Shown piece after piece: positions 8,074 through 16,856 of a stretch of 64,000 nt of DNA; the stretch's first letter is position 1; every line of letters starts with the position of its first letter. The stretch covers positions 248,001-312,000 of the forward strand of contig NZ_PIOB01000004.1 in assembly GCF_002909255.1 (NCBI RefSeq), given 5' to 3'. Origin of the DNA: Arenibacter hampyeongensis (GTDB taxonomy: Bacteria > Bacteroidota > Bacteroidia > Flavobacteriales > Flavobacteriaceae). The notes below the pieces were generated by a model that had not been told where the DNA came from, ran no database searches, and saw only the letters and a list, made by a program, of their open reading frames with translations. The translations under genes and the position numbers were made by a program.

Positions 8074-9327
8074 TTAGTTAATTATTTGGTTGTTGGATAC
8101 AATACCGTACACCTTTCCTTTAAGTTTACTCCCTAGAAAACAGCTATTTTTGGAATTGGATAAGATGTCTTGCTCTTCAAAGGTATATTCTGGATTGGGA
8201 TCGAATAGTGTAAGACTGGCATTTTCACCAACTTTAAGGCTTGGTGTTTTAATTTTATATCTTTCTCTACCCTTGGTCAATAGGGAAATGCTGGTTTCAA
8301 GGTCAAAAATCTGATTCAACATACCAAAAGCGCTTTCCAAGCCAATGGTACCATCGGAGGCATTGTCAAATTCCACTCTTTTATGCTCAATATCCATAGG
8401 TCTGTGGTCCGTGGTAACAAAATCTATGGTTCCATCCTTTAGACCTTTGATCAAAGCTTTGGCATCCGTGCTGGTTCTTAGTGGGGGCATCAATTTAAAA
8501 TGGGAATCGAACTCTACCAAAGTGGCATCTGTAAAACATAAATTATGTATTGCCACACTGCAGGTAACATCCAATCCTTTTTTCTTGGCATCCCCTATTA
8601 GCTTTACGGAATTGGCCGTTGAAATAGTAGGGATGTGCATTTTCCCTCCCGTATATTCCAGTATAAAAAGATCTCGGACTATATTAAGTTCTTCGGCCAA
8701 ATTGGGAATTCCTTTTAGGCCTAACCTGGTAGATACTTCACTCTCATTTACAATGCCTTTTCCGGCAATCTGCATATCCATAGGGAAAGAATGAACTAGA
8801 CCATCAAAATTATGGGCATATTGAAGTGCGACTTTTAATAGGTTAGAATTTTTCAGGGGTAATTTATAATCATAATACCCAACCGCACCGGCACTCTTCA
8901 TATCATAAAGTTCCGCCAAACTTTCACCTTCAGATTTTAAGGTCAAGGTACCTAGTGCATGCAGAGAGGTGGCACTTTGTTTTGAAGCATTCTTTAAAAA
9001 AACAATATCAGAGCTGCTATCGGGAAGTGGATTGGAATTGGGATTCAACACAATGTCAGTAAAACCACTCTTTGCCGCAGTGTATAATCCGTTTTCAATG
9101 GTTTCCCTTTCCTCATAGCCCGGTTCTCCAAAACTTACACTGGAATCGAACCATCCAATGGAAACGTGTAAATTATTGAAACTGATCACTTTTGTTTTTG
9201 CCTGAACATCCAAATTGGGGGCAATGTTTTCTATCACCCCATTCTTTATATAAATATCCCGCTTTTTTAAATGTAGATCCTTGTTGGTTGGGTCTACTAT
9301 CTTGGCGGATTTTAAGAGTATGTTCAT
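8074..9327 (-). CDS. Dihydroorotase homologue lacking metal-binding residues (probable pseudoenzyme)
   Basis: This 417-residue amidohydrolase-fold protein clearly resembles dihydroorotase: EPGYEERETIENG (68-80), the NPNSNP turn, MPPLRTSTDAKALIKGLKDG and TTDHRP near 305-310. The metal-binding DxHxH motif is replaced by D61-S62-S63-V64-S65. The usual HHL has become HNL at 261-263, and the APH of the terminal motif is RPM. Only Asp307 of the active site looks preserved. Catalysis is therefore unlikely; non-catalytic dihydroorotase paralogues that scaffold aspartate transcarbamoylase are known in other bacteria. The start is the ATG at 9325-9327, which overlaps the upstream BatA gene's stop as ATGA. 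A longer frame to 9396 would overlap that gene by 73 bp. Confidence 0.88.
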   Translation of the reverse strand: MNILLKSAKIVDPTNKDLHLKKRDIYIKNGVIENIAPNLDVQAKTKVISFNNLHVSIGWFDSSVSFGEPGYEERETIENGLYTAAKSGFTDIVLNPNSNPLPDSSSDIVFLKNASKQSATSLHALGTLTLKSEGESLAELYDMKSAGAVGYYDYKLPLKNSNLLKVALQYAHNFDGLVHSFPMDMQIAGKGIVNESEVSTRLGLKGIPNLAEELNIVRDLFILEYTGGKMHIPTISTANSVKLIGDAKKKGLDVTCSVAIHNLCFTDATLVEFDSHFKLMPPLRTSTDAKALIKGLKDGTIDFVTTDHRPMDIEHKRVEFDNASDGTIGLESAFGMLNQIFDLETSISLLTKGRERYKIKTPSLKVGENASLTLFDPNPEYTFEEQDILSNSKNSCFLGSKLKGKVYGIVSNNQIIN

Positions 9328-11246
9328 TTTAAAAATTTTTGGATAAGAACTTCGGCAAATATAAATGCCATTGCTAAAATAACAAACCATTTCCAAAGCT
9401 CGTTTATGCTATTGTCTTTTTCTATACTTTGAAATAGTGTTGCTGCATTGTCATTAATGCTATAACCTTTTAACTCATTTAAGTTCATATAATAAAGTTG
9501 ACTTTCCACTCTTGGGAAATTAAAACTTATGTTTTTTATGGTCTTTCCTTCGTCCCTAATATGAAAGATTCCTGCGGTTACTGGATAATCATCAAAAGTC
9601 AGGGTTGTTTTATTGGTGAAGGACTGTTGAAAGGGAATAAATTCCTCATTTTCATTGGATACTTTTAAAATCCGATCCTTTGTAAGGTTAACAGGTATAT
9701 CCACTGTGGTTTTGCTACCTATAATTTCGTAAATTCTTGGAATCCGCAGGCTGCCCATACCCATATTGTACAATGTTGGGACTATTAATGGGGAGTTGAT
9801 AAAATTGGAATTGTCTTTGGAAATGGATGCCGTAAACAAATAAGTACCGTCTTCCCCAACCAAAAATGGATCACCACTTTGGTATGAGAGAATTTTAGGC
9901 ATGCCAGATTTAATATTATAAAAAGTATTGACGGAGGGGTACTGGAAATTTGTAACTTCTTTTTCAAACACATTCTTGAACAAGGGATTGGAAAAGGATA
10001 TCTCACTAATTTTTCGTTCCTCTATTACGGAAGTTAGCAATGAGGAATTGGAAAAACTCCCTAGAAATGCATTGTAATTATCCATATCCACTTGGATGCC
10101 TGGAATAACAACCAAATTTCCGCCAGCATTTTTATAGGCTTGCAATGCATTTTGCAAGGCTATTGGAATAGAATTAAGTTCATTGAGGATAATCAAGTTT
10201 TGCGATTCCAATAAGCTGTAGTTCAAAGAATTTACCTTAAAACTGGAATATAGGAATATGTCCTCAGTAAAAATACGCCCCAAGTAATTACCATCGATAT
10301 CGCCAATGGATAGTACTTTAATTTTCTCTTGTTTGTTTATGTTGAAGTAAAGTTGATTGTCATAACTGAGTCCGGAATCGGAGATTAAAATTTTCCCATC
10401 CATAACCTCGCTTGCCGGGATAGTAAAAATGGCCTCGCCTTTTTTGTTTTCATCGAATGTAGCGGATGTTTTTGCAATCAATTTTTCACCATTATATAGG
10501 GAGACCGGGGTATTATCTATTTGGTTATTTGCGGATAATATGGTTTTTAGATCTACGTTTTCCGAAGAAACAGTACTTATATATACGGTGTCTATAGAAA
10601 CGTTTACCAACTTCTCTGGTAATGATTGCACCAAATGTCTATTTATATTTGGCAATGAGTCATTGGTCGTGGAATAGATGCTTTTTTGAAAATCAGAAAT
10701 TAAGACCAGGTCGTTACGAGTGGTTTCACTGTTCGTGAACAAAGTCCTGGCCTTTAAATAGATTTCTTCCAGCTGTAATTGGTTGCTGGAATAGGGAAGG
10801 GAAAGCAAATTGTTCTTTATATCGGCAATCCGCACTTCCCTGTATATTATATTATTGGTAAAAAGGCTAAAGTTATTTTCTTCGGGAACTGATTTTAAAA
10901 TCTCCTGAACCATATTTTCCAATAAAGTACCTGTTCCCGTATTGATTTGCATGCTCAGGGAATTATCGAGATAAATTACTGTTTCGTTGCTTTTTAGTGC
11001 GGATTTACCGGGAATAAAGGGTTGGGTAAAGGCTGTAATTAGGGCGCTAAGGATTAAAAGGCGGGTACACAATAGGAGCCATTTTTTAAGGGTATTGCTC
11101 TTTCTTGATTCTGCAACTACTTTTTTTAGGATTTTGACATTCGTAAATGGGGTCTTCTTAAATCTGCGAAGTTGAAAAAGGTGGATCAATATAGGAATAA
11201 GTAGAAGAAAAAAGGCCCAAAGGAGTTCCGGATGTTTAAACAGCAT
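9324..11246 (-). CDS. BatA-domain / von Willebrand A-like double-membrane protein
   Basis: This 640-residue protein begins with the aerotolerance-regulator (BatA) N-terminal domain: helix 1 at about 8-26 (LLWAFFLLLIPILIHLF), a basic loop RRFKKTPFTNVKILKKV and helix 2 at about 57-77. A vWA-like domain follows, with the metal-site motif YLDNSLSMQ (DxSxS) near residue 92. The long periplasmic C-terminal part ends in a last helix (about 620-636). It is translationally coupled to the dihydroorotase-like gene. Bat proteins are tied to envelope integrity, but the exact role is unknown. Confidence 0.88.
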   Translation of the reverse strand: MLFKHPELLWAFFLLLIPILIHLFQLRRFKKTPFTNVKILKKVVAESRKSNTLKKWLLLCTRLLILSALITAFTQPFIPGKSALKSNETVIYLDNSLSMQINTGTGTLLENMVQEILKSVPEENNFSLFTNNIIYREVRIADIKNNLLSLPYSSNQLQLEEIYLKARTLFTNSETTRNDLVLISDFQKSIYSTTNDSLPNINRHLVQSLPEKLVNVSIDTVYISTVSSENVDLKTILSANNQIDNTPVSLYNGEKLIAKTSATFDENKKGEAIFTIPASEVMDGKILISDSGLSYDNQLYFNINKQEKIKVLSIGDIDGNYLGRIFTEDIFLYSSFKVNSLNYSLLESQNLIILNELNSIPIALQNALQAYKNAGGNLVVIPGIQVDMDNYNAFLGSFSNSSLLTSVIEERKISEISFSNPLFKNVFEKEVTNFQYPSVNTFYNIKSGMPKILSYQSGDPFLVGEDGTYLFTASISKDNSNFINSPLIVPTLYNMGMGSLRIPRIYEIIGSKTTVDIPVNLTKDRILKVSNENEEFIPFQQSFTNKTTLTFDDYPVTAGIFHIRDEGKTIKNISFNFPRVESQLYYMNLNELKGYSINDNAATLFQSIEKDNSINELWKWFVILAMAFIFAEVLIQKFLK

Positions 11247-11376
11247 TCCTAAATTTAATTTTTCAAATATAAGAAAAGAATTGCGAGGCCGTCTTAATTT
11301 TAATGTTGATATATAGACTAATTCTACATCCGATTAAAATAAATTTAATATATACGTATGCACATAAATAAAGGGG

Positions 11377-12384
11377 TCAACAAAAAAAGAAATAATCATG
11401 AGCCGGATTTTTTCCTTTGGCCGATAAATATTCCCTTATAAACTCTTGGGCTTCCTTATTTGCTACCGTAATTATTATTAGAGCGTCCTCATGCTTGTCT
11501 ATTTCTATATAGTGGGCCATTTTTTTATTGTAAATATCCAAACCAATTTTATTGGAGTTGTTACATACCCAGGTAAAAACTATATTCTGTTCAATGAGAT
11601 TTTTGGCCAATTTTTTTCCCTTGTTCCCTGCACCCCATAATACAAGGGGTCGTTGTTTTTCATAGTCAAGTTTTAGAAAATAATGGAGTTTAATATCCAA
11701 GAAATAATTTTGGGCATAATGTTCACTGGTTCTAGAAGTTCTATAGCTATAATCTCGCCAATGGTGTAGTACTTCATTACTGGGAATACATTTTAGCCCC
11801 TGCTCATAAAAACGAAAAGCAAGATCGTAATCTTCGGGATAACGATTGGATAAAAATGACCCAACCCTATCCAAGTCCCTTCTGTTCACCATCCAACATG
11901 GTGAGGGAATAACGCATTCCTTATAGATTTCGGAATAATTCTTCCCTTGTTCCGTTAATCGGTTTAACCACTTTTCGTAGCCTTTATAACCCCCGCCAAC
12001 ACCGTCTTTGGAAAAATATTTTACCTTTCCAAGAGCCACATGTCCTTCTCCGTGAATAACCAGGGCATTCACCATAGTTTCCAGTTTGTTTTTGGACATT
12101 AAGTCATCGGAATCCATTCTGGTTATAAAAGAGCCCTTAGATTGGGAATAGGCTGTTCTTAAAGCCTCTATAATTCCCCTGCCCTCATTTTTCAGAACTT
12201 TAATTCTGGAATCCATCTTGGCGTAGTGATGCATAATTTCTAGGCTTTGGTCCGTGGAATAATCATTGACCGCCAGAATTTCCCAGTCGTCATAAGTTTG
12301 GTCTATGATAGACTGTATACACACCGGTAAAAATTCCTCGGTGTCTTTAAAAGGGATAAGAATACTGATAGTTCTCATGTTCAT
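11377..12384 (-). CDS. Family 2 glycosyltransferase with C-terminal nucleotide-binding-like domain
   Basis: Residues 1-215 form a GT-A glycosyltransferase 2 domain: SILIPFKDTEEFLPVCIQSI, the VNDYSTDQS acidic loop and the metal-binding DxD-type motif RMDSDDLMS. Residues from about 245 form a second domain beginning LVLWGAGNKGKKLAKNL, a Gly-rich Rossmann-like loop also seen in sugar-modifying enzymes. The protein is cytosolic with no membrane segment. The acceptor is unknown, probably a surface glycan. A second ATG lies at codon 3 (12378). The gene sits alone, with 107 bp separating it from the GH20 gene. Confidence 0.88.
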   Translation of the reverse strand: MNMRTISILIPFKDTEEFLPVCIQSIIDQTYDDWEILAVNDYSTDQSLEIMHHYAKMDSRIKVLKNEGRGIIEALRTAYSQSKGSFITRMDSDDLMSKNKLETMVNALVIHGEGHVALGKVKYFSKDGVGGGYKGYEKWLNRLTEQGKNYSEIYKECVIPSPCWMVNRRDLDRVGSFLSNRYPEDYDLAFRFYEQGLKCIPSNEVLHHWRDYSYRTSRTSEHYAQNYFLDIKLHYFLKLDYEKQRPLVLWGAGNKGKKLAKNLIEQNIVFTWVCNNSNKIGLDIYNKKMAHYIEIDKHEDALIIITVANKEAQEFIREYLSAKGKNPAHDYFFFC

Positions 12385-12491
12385 CCGCCTAAAATAGAAA
12401 TTTATCTCGCAAAAATCGCATCTAGGACGTTGACCTTGGAAGCAGAATTGTTGTTGTTACCCTTATATTCAAAGATGCGTATCCATATAAT

Positions 12492-13592
12492 CTAATTTGA
12501 ATTTTGACTCGTTGTCTCCAATTCATTTATGGCGGCCAACATTGCCTTAAAGCAGGCTTCTTGGGTAGTGGGATTTATTTCCTTTACTTTTTGGGAGTGG
12601 TAGTTTTTTATAAATTCGCTGGCAGAAGACCAAACCGTATGCATAATGCCCAAAAAGTGCTCCTTCATTTCCGGGGTGGCATTTTCTTTAAAATTATACA
12701 TCATTTTAACCTGTTCTTTGGCAACTTCCGGTTTTCTCCAGGGGCAGGCAATAACATCAAATCCTTTTAGGGCAAACATGGCAGGTGTTGGTATGGCCTT
12801 TTCGTAATGCCAATCACATATTACCACAGATTTATCAATAAGGTCTACGGCCCGTGCGGTATTGTTCATGCTGGCTTCCCACATCCCGATTCCAGAGGTA
12901 GAGGCATCTATTAATCGATCGCCCCAAATCCAAAGGCGTTTGTTGCTGTCAGCCAAATGCCGACTTATTTTATTTACCTCATTGGCAAACAAGGTTGCTG
13001 GATCTTTTCCTTGGCAACGTGGGCATTTTTCATCGGCTATGTAAAATACTTCATCCATTCCTGCATGAAAGGCAGTGGCCTCAAAAACGGCAATAATTTC
13101 ATCCACTAAGTCGAACACCACATTATGTACCTCAGGATGTAAGGGACAGTAGCTTTTGCAATAAAGGCCGTCCGGATTTGGCCATTCGTATTTTTCAGGA
13201 ATTATAACGTGCGGCGTTTCATCAAATTGGGGATATACGTCCAGAAGTTTATTGGTTTTTTCTGCCCAGCTTTGGTGTCCCAATAAATTTACTTGTGGTA
13301 TTAGATTTATTTGGTGTTTTTTGGCAACCGCTACCAATTGCTTTATTTGGGCTTCTGACAAGGGATTTTGCCCTCTTAATTCTGGTCTTGATTTATAGGC
13401 ATAATTAAAATCTACCCTAAGTACCAGAGTGTTAATGCCATTGGGACCTAATTCCTCATCAATAAATTTAACAAACTCGGCCACACCACTGGCATTGGGA
13501 GCTGCTATACAGAGTCCCTTAACATCAAAAATGCTCTGTGCATTACAGACTAAGGAGGCTAGGCCTAGCACCATGAGAAGTAACTTGCGCAT
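12492..13592 (-). CDS. Secreted glycoside hydrolase family 20-like protein
   Basis: This 366-residue protein has a signal peptide (MRKLLLMVLGLASLVCNAQS, cut near 19). It is a TIM-barrel with the GH20 signature H176-A-G178-M-D180-E181, the substrate-assisted Asp-Glu pair of beta-N-acetylhexosaminidases, followed by a CPRC-containing loop (190-193). It lacks the usual GH20b N-terminal domain and is shorter than classical hexosaminidases. Its start is 16 bp after the SGNH-hydrolase stop, so the two are probably cotranscribed for glycan or amino-sugar degradation. Confidence 0.8.
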   Translation of the reverse strand: MRKLLLMVLGLASLVCNAQSIFDVKGLCIAAPNASGVAEFVKFIDEELGPNGINTLVLRVDFNYAYKSRPELRGQNPLSEAQIKQLVAVAKKHQINLIPQVNLLGHQSWAEKTNKLLDVYPQFDETPHVIIPEKYEWPNPDGLYCKSYCPLHPEVHNVVFDLVDEIIAVFEATAFHAGMDEVFYIADEKCPRCQGKDPATLFANEVNKISRHLADSNKRLWIWGDRLIDASTSGIGMWEASMNNTARAVDLIDKSVVICDWHYEKAIPTPAMFALKGFDVIACPWRKPEVAKEQVKMMYNFKENATPEMKEHFLGIMHTVWSSASEFIKNYHSQKVKEINPTTQEACFKAMLAAINELETTSQNSN

Positions 13593-13608
13593 AGTATTAA
13601 GGTTTAAG

Positions 13609-14301
13609 TTAATTTTGTAGCAGGGCCTTATTTATTGCAGCCTCGACCAATGGTTCCATTACGGCATACCCGGCTGTCGTAGGATGAACTTCATCCGATG
13701 CATATTTTTTGGGTAGTCCGTTCCGGTCATCTACCATAACCGTGAAATAATCTAGATAAATATGGCTATTTTTTTCGGAATAGTCTTTTAACAAGCTGTT
13801 TAAGGCCGGTATTTTTTCATTGGGTTGTAATCCTGGTTTCCAAGGGTAATCAAATGCAGGGAGGACGGAGGAGATAATAACTTTAATTCCATTGGCTTTC
13901 GCCAGTTCTGCCATCGATTTAATATTGTCCACTATCATTTTCAAGCTGGAAGGCCCGGTATTTCCTGCAATGTCGTTGGTTCCCGCTAAAATCACCACTA
14001 CTTTGGGTTTTAGGTCTATTACATCCTGTCTAAAGCGCAAGAGCATTTGGGGCGTTGTCTGTCCGCTAATACCGCGGTTGACATAGGGTTTGTCCCTGAA
14101 GAATTCCGGTCTCTTATTTATCCAACCAATGGTAATGGAATTGCCCATGAATACAACGCGATTTTCATCAGCTTTGGGCGGCCCTATTATCTTATTGTCT
14201 TCGGAGAAGTGATCCAGATTTGGCCAATCTTGCGAAAAACTAGTATTTATGGTAAAAATGGTCAGTACAAAGAGGGCAATGGATAGCTTCATGGTTTTCA
14301 T
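13609..14301 (-). CDS. Secreted SGNH/GDSL hydrolase (acylhydrolase)
   Basis: This 230-residue protein has a signal peptide (hydrophobic 5-20, cut after SFSQ). Block I is FMGNSITIGW with nucleophile Ser55, block II has Gly80, block III is GTND with Asn109, and block V is DEVHP with Asp203 and His206. All catalytic elements are present. It is probably an acetyl-ester hydrolase acting on polysaccharide or peptidoglycan fragments, a fit with the GH20-like gene directly downstream. An alternative start at codon 4 (14292) would also leave a signal peptide. Confidence 0.9.
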   Translation of the reverse strand: MKTMKLSIALFVLTIFTINTSFSQDWPNLDHFSEDNKIIGPPKADENRVVFMGNSITIGWINKRPEFFRDKPYVNRGISGQTTPQMLLRFRQDVIDLKPKVVVILAGTNDIAGNTGPSSLKMIVDNIKSMAELAKANGIKVIISSVLPAFDYPWKPGLQPNEKIPALNSLLKDYSEKNSHIYLDYFTVMVDDRNGLPKKYASDEVHPTTAGYAVMEPLVEAAINKALLQN

Positions 14302-14343
14302 AATTGTAAAAATGGTTAAAAATGATTATTACTTGGACTAGTC

Positions 14344-16041
14344 TTAAATTTTCATTGATTTTTTTTCATTTGTAATCAATCGTGCTTTTCTCTGTTTTAT
14401 TTTTTGTTGAATATCTGATGGATAGGCTGAATCGTTTTCAGCCTCAAAGATTCTTATATTCTGTAATTTATCTGGTTTTATCAAATCCTGCTGCTTACAG
14501 TTTAGGATGGTAGCCGCAGTCTGAACACCTGAATAACTGGCACCTGCCACTCCATGCGATTGTATGCTTGCCCCACACATATATAAATTTTCAATTTCAC
14601 TCTTTGCTCTAAATGCAAAAGGGCCTATCTGCCTAAAAGTCTTTTCTGTACCATAAACACTTCCATTGGTGGAATTTATATAATATTTGTTTGTTATGGG
14701 CGTCCCCAATTCTTTATTTATAATATTATCCCTTATTCCAGGTATTGCCAGTTCCAAGGTATTGATCATTTTATTGGTCAATAATTCTTTGAATTCCATG
14801 TACTCCTTAGATCGCTGTTCATTCTCCTTATTGAACTGGGCGAAAGAATCTGGGTTAATGTAAGTAATAACTTCAAGGGAGTGGTGCTTGCCGTCATAGC
14901 TTGTGGGGTCTTTGAGAGTGGTACAGCTAATGAATATACCGGGAAATACTTCGCCGCTGGTTATATCCTTATCTGTCATCTCCTCATAAATCTTATCCAT
15001 GTCTTTGTTATCCATCATCCATATATTTCCTGAGTCCATTCCCAATTTCCGAACATCTATATCAACTGTTAGAAAAAGCATTAGGGAACTACAAGAGTAC
15101 TTTGTTCTACCCAGTTTTTTGCGAAGCTTGGCACTGAGGTTTTGTTCTTTTACTAAGTTTAAATAGGTAACTCCTGGGTCGGCATTGGAAATGATCCTTG
15201 AAGCGTAGATTTTCTCACCATTTTCCAGTTCCACTCCAATGGCTTTCTTTCTCTTGTCCCCTTCCAAAATAATGCTTTTTACTGTTGTGCTTGTGCGTAT
15301 TGTTCCACCATTCCTCTGTACGGCCTTGGTCATCGACTTTACAATGGCGGCTCCACCGCCCATGGGGTAGTATCCTCCGCTAAAATAATGGTCCATAACG
15401 GCACAGTGCAAGGGGAAACTAGCCTTGGCAGGGGCCAAACCGTGATCGCCCCATTGAATATTGAGCACTTTCTGCAGAAGGGGATCTTTAATATGCCAAT
15501 TAATGACTCGCTTTAGGCTGAACAAAGCAAATTTACCCATATGCTTGGTTCTAAAAGGGATGGTAATATTGTCCCAAAAACCGCTCATCTTCGGAATCAA
15601 CTGAATTTGCCTAGAAACATTCCTGACCAACTTTAAATAGTGGTTTAAACGTTTTTTTTCCTTAGGAAACCTATGTCCTAGGGAAGCGTTTAAATCATCG
15701 AAATTTCCAGGAAGATCAATTCTTTCCTCTCCAATAAAACAATGCTCATAACCCTCTGGATTCATTCTAAAAAAAACCAAATCATCGGCCAATCCCAAAC
15801 CTTCATAGAGGGTCCTGGTCGATTCGCCTTCCCCTAACAAGCCAATATAGTGCACTCCAGGAGAAAAACGGTGCCCATTCAGGTAAAAGCTATGGCACCA
15901 GCCACCTGGAACATCATGTTGTTCCAAAACCAAAACCCGTTGTCCTGCTTTGGATAGACAAATGGCGGCCGACAATCCCCCTGCACCCGAACCAATAATG
16001 ATGGTATCTATATCTTGTAGTCGTTTTTTTTTGATATCCAT
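14344..16041 (-). CDS. FAD-dependent oxidoreductase, carotenoid desaturase/isomerase-like
   Basis: From the ATG at 16039-16041 the protein has 565 residues. It shows the FAD-binding GxGxxG near its start (IIIGSGAGGLSAAICLSKAG), the phytoene-desaturase style LEQHDVPGGWCHSF and a C-terminal segment MCGASIQSHGVAGASYSGVQTA. Relatives include CrtISO/retinol-saturase-type proteins and bacterial CrtI homologues. No other carotenoid gene is nearby, so the substrate is open. The longer frame to 16089 adds an unconvincing N-terminal stretch; the chosen start places the dinucleotide fold about 13 residues in. Confidence 0.85.
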   Translation of the reverse strand: MDIKKKRLQDIDTIIIGSGAGGLSAAICLSKAGQRVLVLEQHDVPGGWCHSFYLNGHRFSPGVHYIGLLGEGESTRTLYEGLGLADDLVFFRMNPEGYEHCFIGEERIDLPGNFDDLNASLGHRFPKEKKRLNHYLKLVRNVSRQIQLIPKMSGFWDNITIPFRTKHMGKFALFSLKRVINWHIKDPLLQKVLNIQWGDHGLAPAKASFPLHCAVMDHYFSGGYYPMGGGAAIVKSMTKAVQRNGGTIRTSTTVKSIILEGDKRKKAIGVELENGEKIYASRIISNADPGVTYLNLVKEQNLSAKLRKKLGRTKYSCSSLMLFLTVDIDVRKLGMDSGNIWMMDNKDMDKIYEEMTDKDITSGEVFPGIFISCTTLKDPTSYDGKHHSLEVITYINPDSFAQFNKENEQRSKEYMEFKELLTNKMINTLELAIPGIRDNIINKELGTPITNKYYINSTNGSVYGTEKTFRQIGPFAFRAKSEIENLYMCGASIQSHGVAGASYSGVQTAATILNCKQQDLIKPDKLQNIRIFEAENDSAYPSDIQQKIKQRKARLITNEKKSMKI

Positions 16042-16108
16042 TGAATAGGGATTAAGTATTAAGTATGTCTGGTTGTATTTATCGGGCAAAATTATTTTAT
16101 TCGGGTTC

Positions 16109-16597
16109 CTAGTTCTCTAGATGGAAGCACCGCTGTTCTTCCGGACTGAAACTTAAATCGCCCATGACCTTTTTTCTAGTTGGCCTAAGCTTAAAAAGAT
16201 AAAGAATTAAAAGTAATGAAATTACAAGGTAAAATACATTGTTGTTTATCATAAAGCTCACTGAACCCATAATGGCTGCCCCTTCCAAAAATGCATATCG
16301 TACAACGGAGATCTTTAGATAAAGCATTAATTTTTCGTTTAAAGATATACTTTTGACCATGCTGGCCATTTGTTTATTGAAGTAATAATTGCTGCCAAAG
16401 TGGCCTATCATGGCAACTAACGGTACTATGTAAATAAAAACACTTTTACGGTCTGTAAATCCCATGACAACATTATCGGCACAAATAAAAACAACGATGG
16501 TAAATAAGAATACACATAAAGTCAATACCGCGTGGATAATGAAAAGCGTTAAAAAATAACTTTTGGGAGTTAAGGTTTTGAATTTTGAATTGATCAT
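16109..16597 (-). CDS. Hypothetical integral membrane protein
   Basis: From the ATG at 16595-16597 the protein has 162 residues. It has four hydrophobic segments: about 13-38, 47-63, 92-108 and 115-132. The last is followed by a basic tail (KLRPTRKKVMGDLSFSPEEQ). The 21 upstream residues of the longer frame contain Cys and His in no membrane context and were excluded. No family is recognised. It lies 67 bp upstream of the flavoprotein gene on the same strand. Confidence 0.72.
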   Translation of the reverse strand: MINSKFKTLTPKSYFLTLFIIHAVLTLCVFLFTIVVFICADNVVMGFTDRKSVFIYIVPLVAMIGHFGSNYYFNKQMASMVKSISLNEKLMLYLKISVVRYAFLEGAAIMGSVSFMINNNVFYLVISLLLILYLFKLRPTRKKVMGDLSFSPEEQRCFHLEN

Positions 16598-16782
16598 ATG
16601 GCATTGAAAAATACAGTGGTGCTTGGCAATGCCACAACTAATGAATTTTGCGTTAACCACATATTTGCTTCTAAAGGTATAAGCCTTTCTGTTTTAATGC
16701 AAGGAAGTTATGTCAAAAATAATAGTAAATCCAGTAAATAGGGGGGAGCCCAAAAAAAAGAAAATCGATAATCATAAAATAA

Positions 16783-16815
16783 AAGAACCGCTTTTTTGGG
16801 AGCGGTTCTTCTTTT
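16783..16815. terminator. Terminator of the fad operon
   Basis: AAGAACCGCT (16783-16792) pairs with AGCGGTTCTT (16801-16810) and is A/T-flanked on both sides. It lies downstream of fadE on the - strand. Confidence 0.75.
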
Positions 16816-16856
16816 TGCTTCTTTAAGAAGCATGAGCTTGAGTTAGCTAATCTTTA

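Noticed and set aside
8074..9396. Longer dihydroorotase-like start at 9396
   Set aside because: The added 23 residues overlap the upstream gene and have no family match, whereas the ATG at 9327 gives an ATGA junction and the normal N-terminus.
16041..16075. AGTATTAAGTAT repeats as another mobile-cassette flank
   Set aside because: It resembles the AGTATTGAG repeats at 19.95 kb, but there is no matching inverted copy and no inserted gene.
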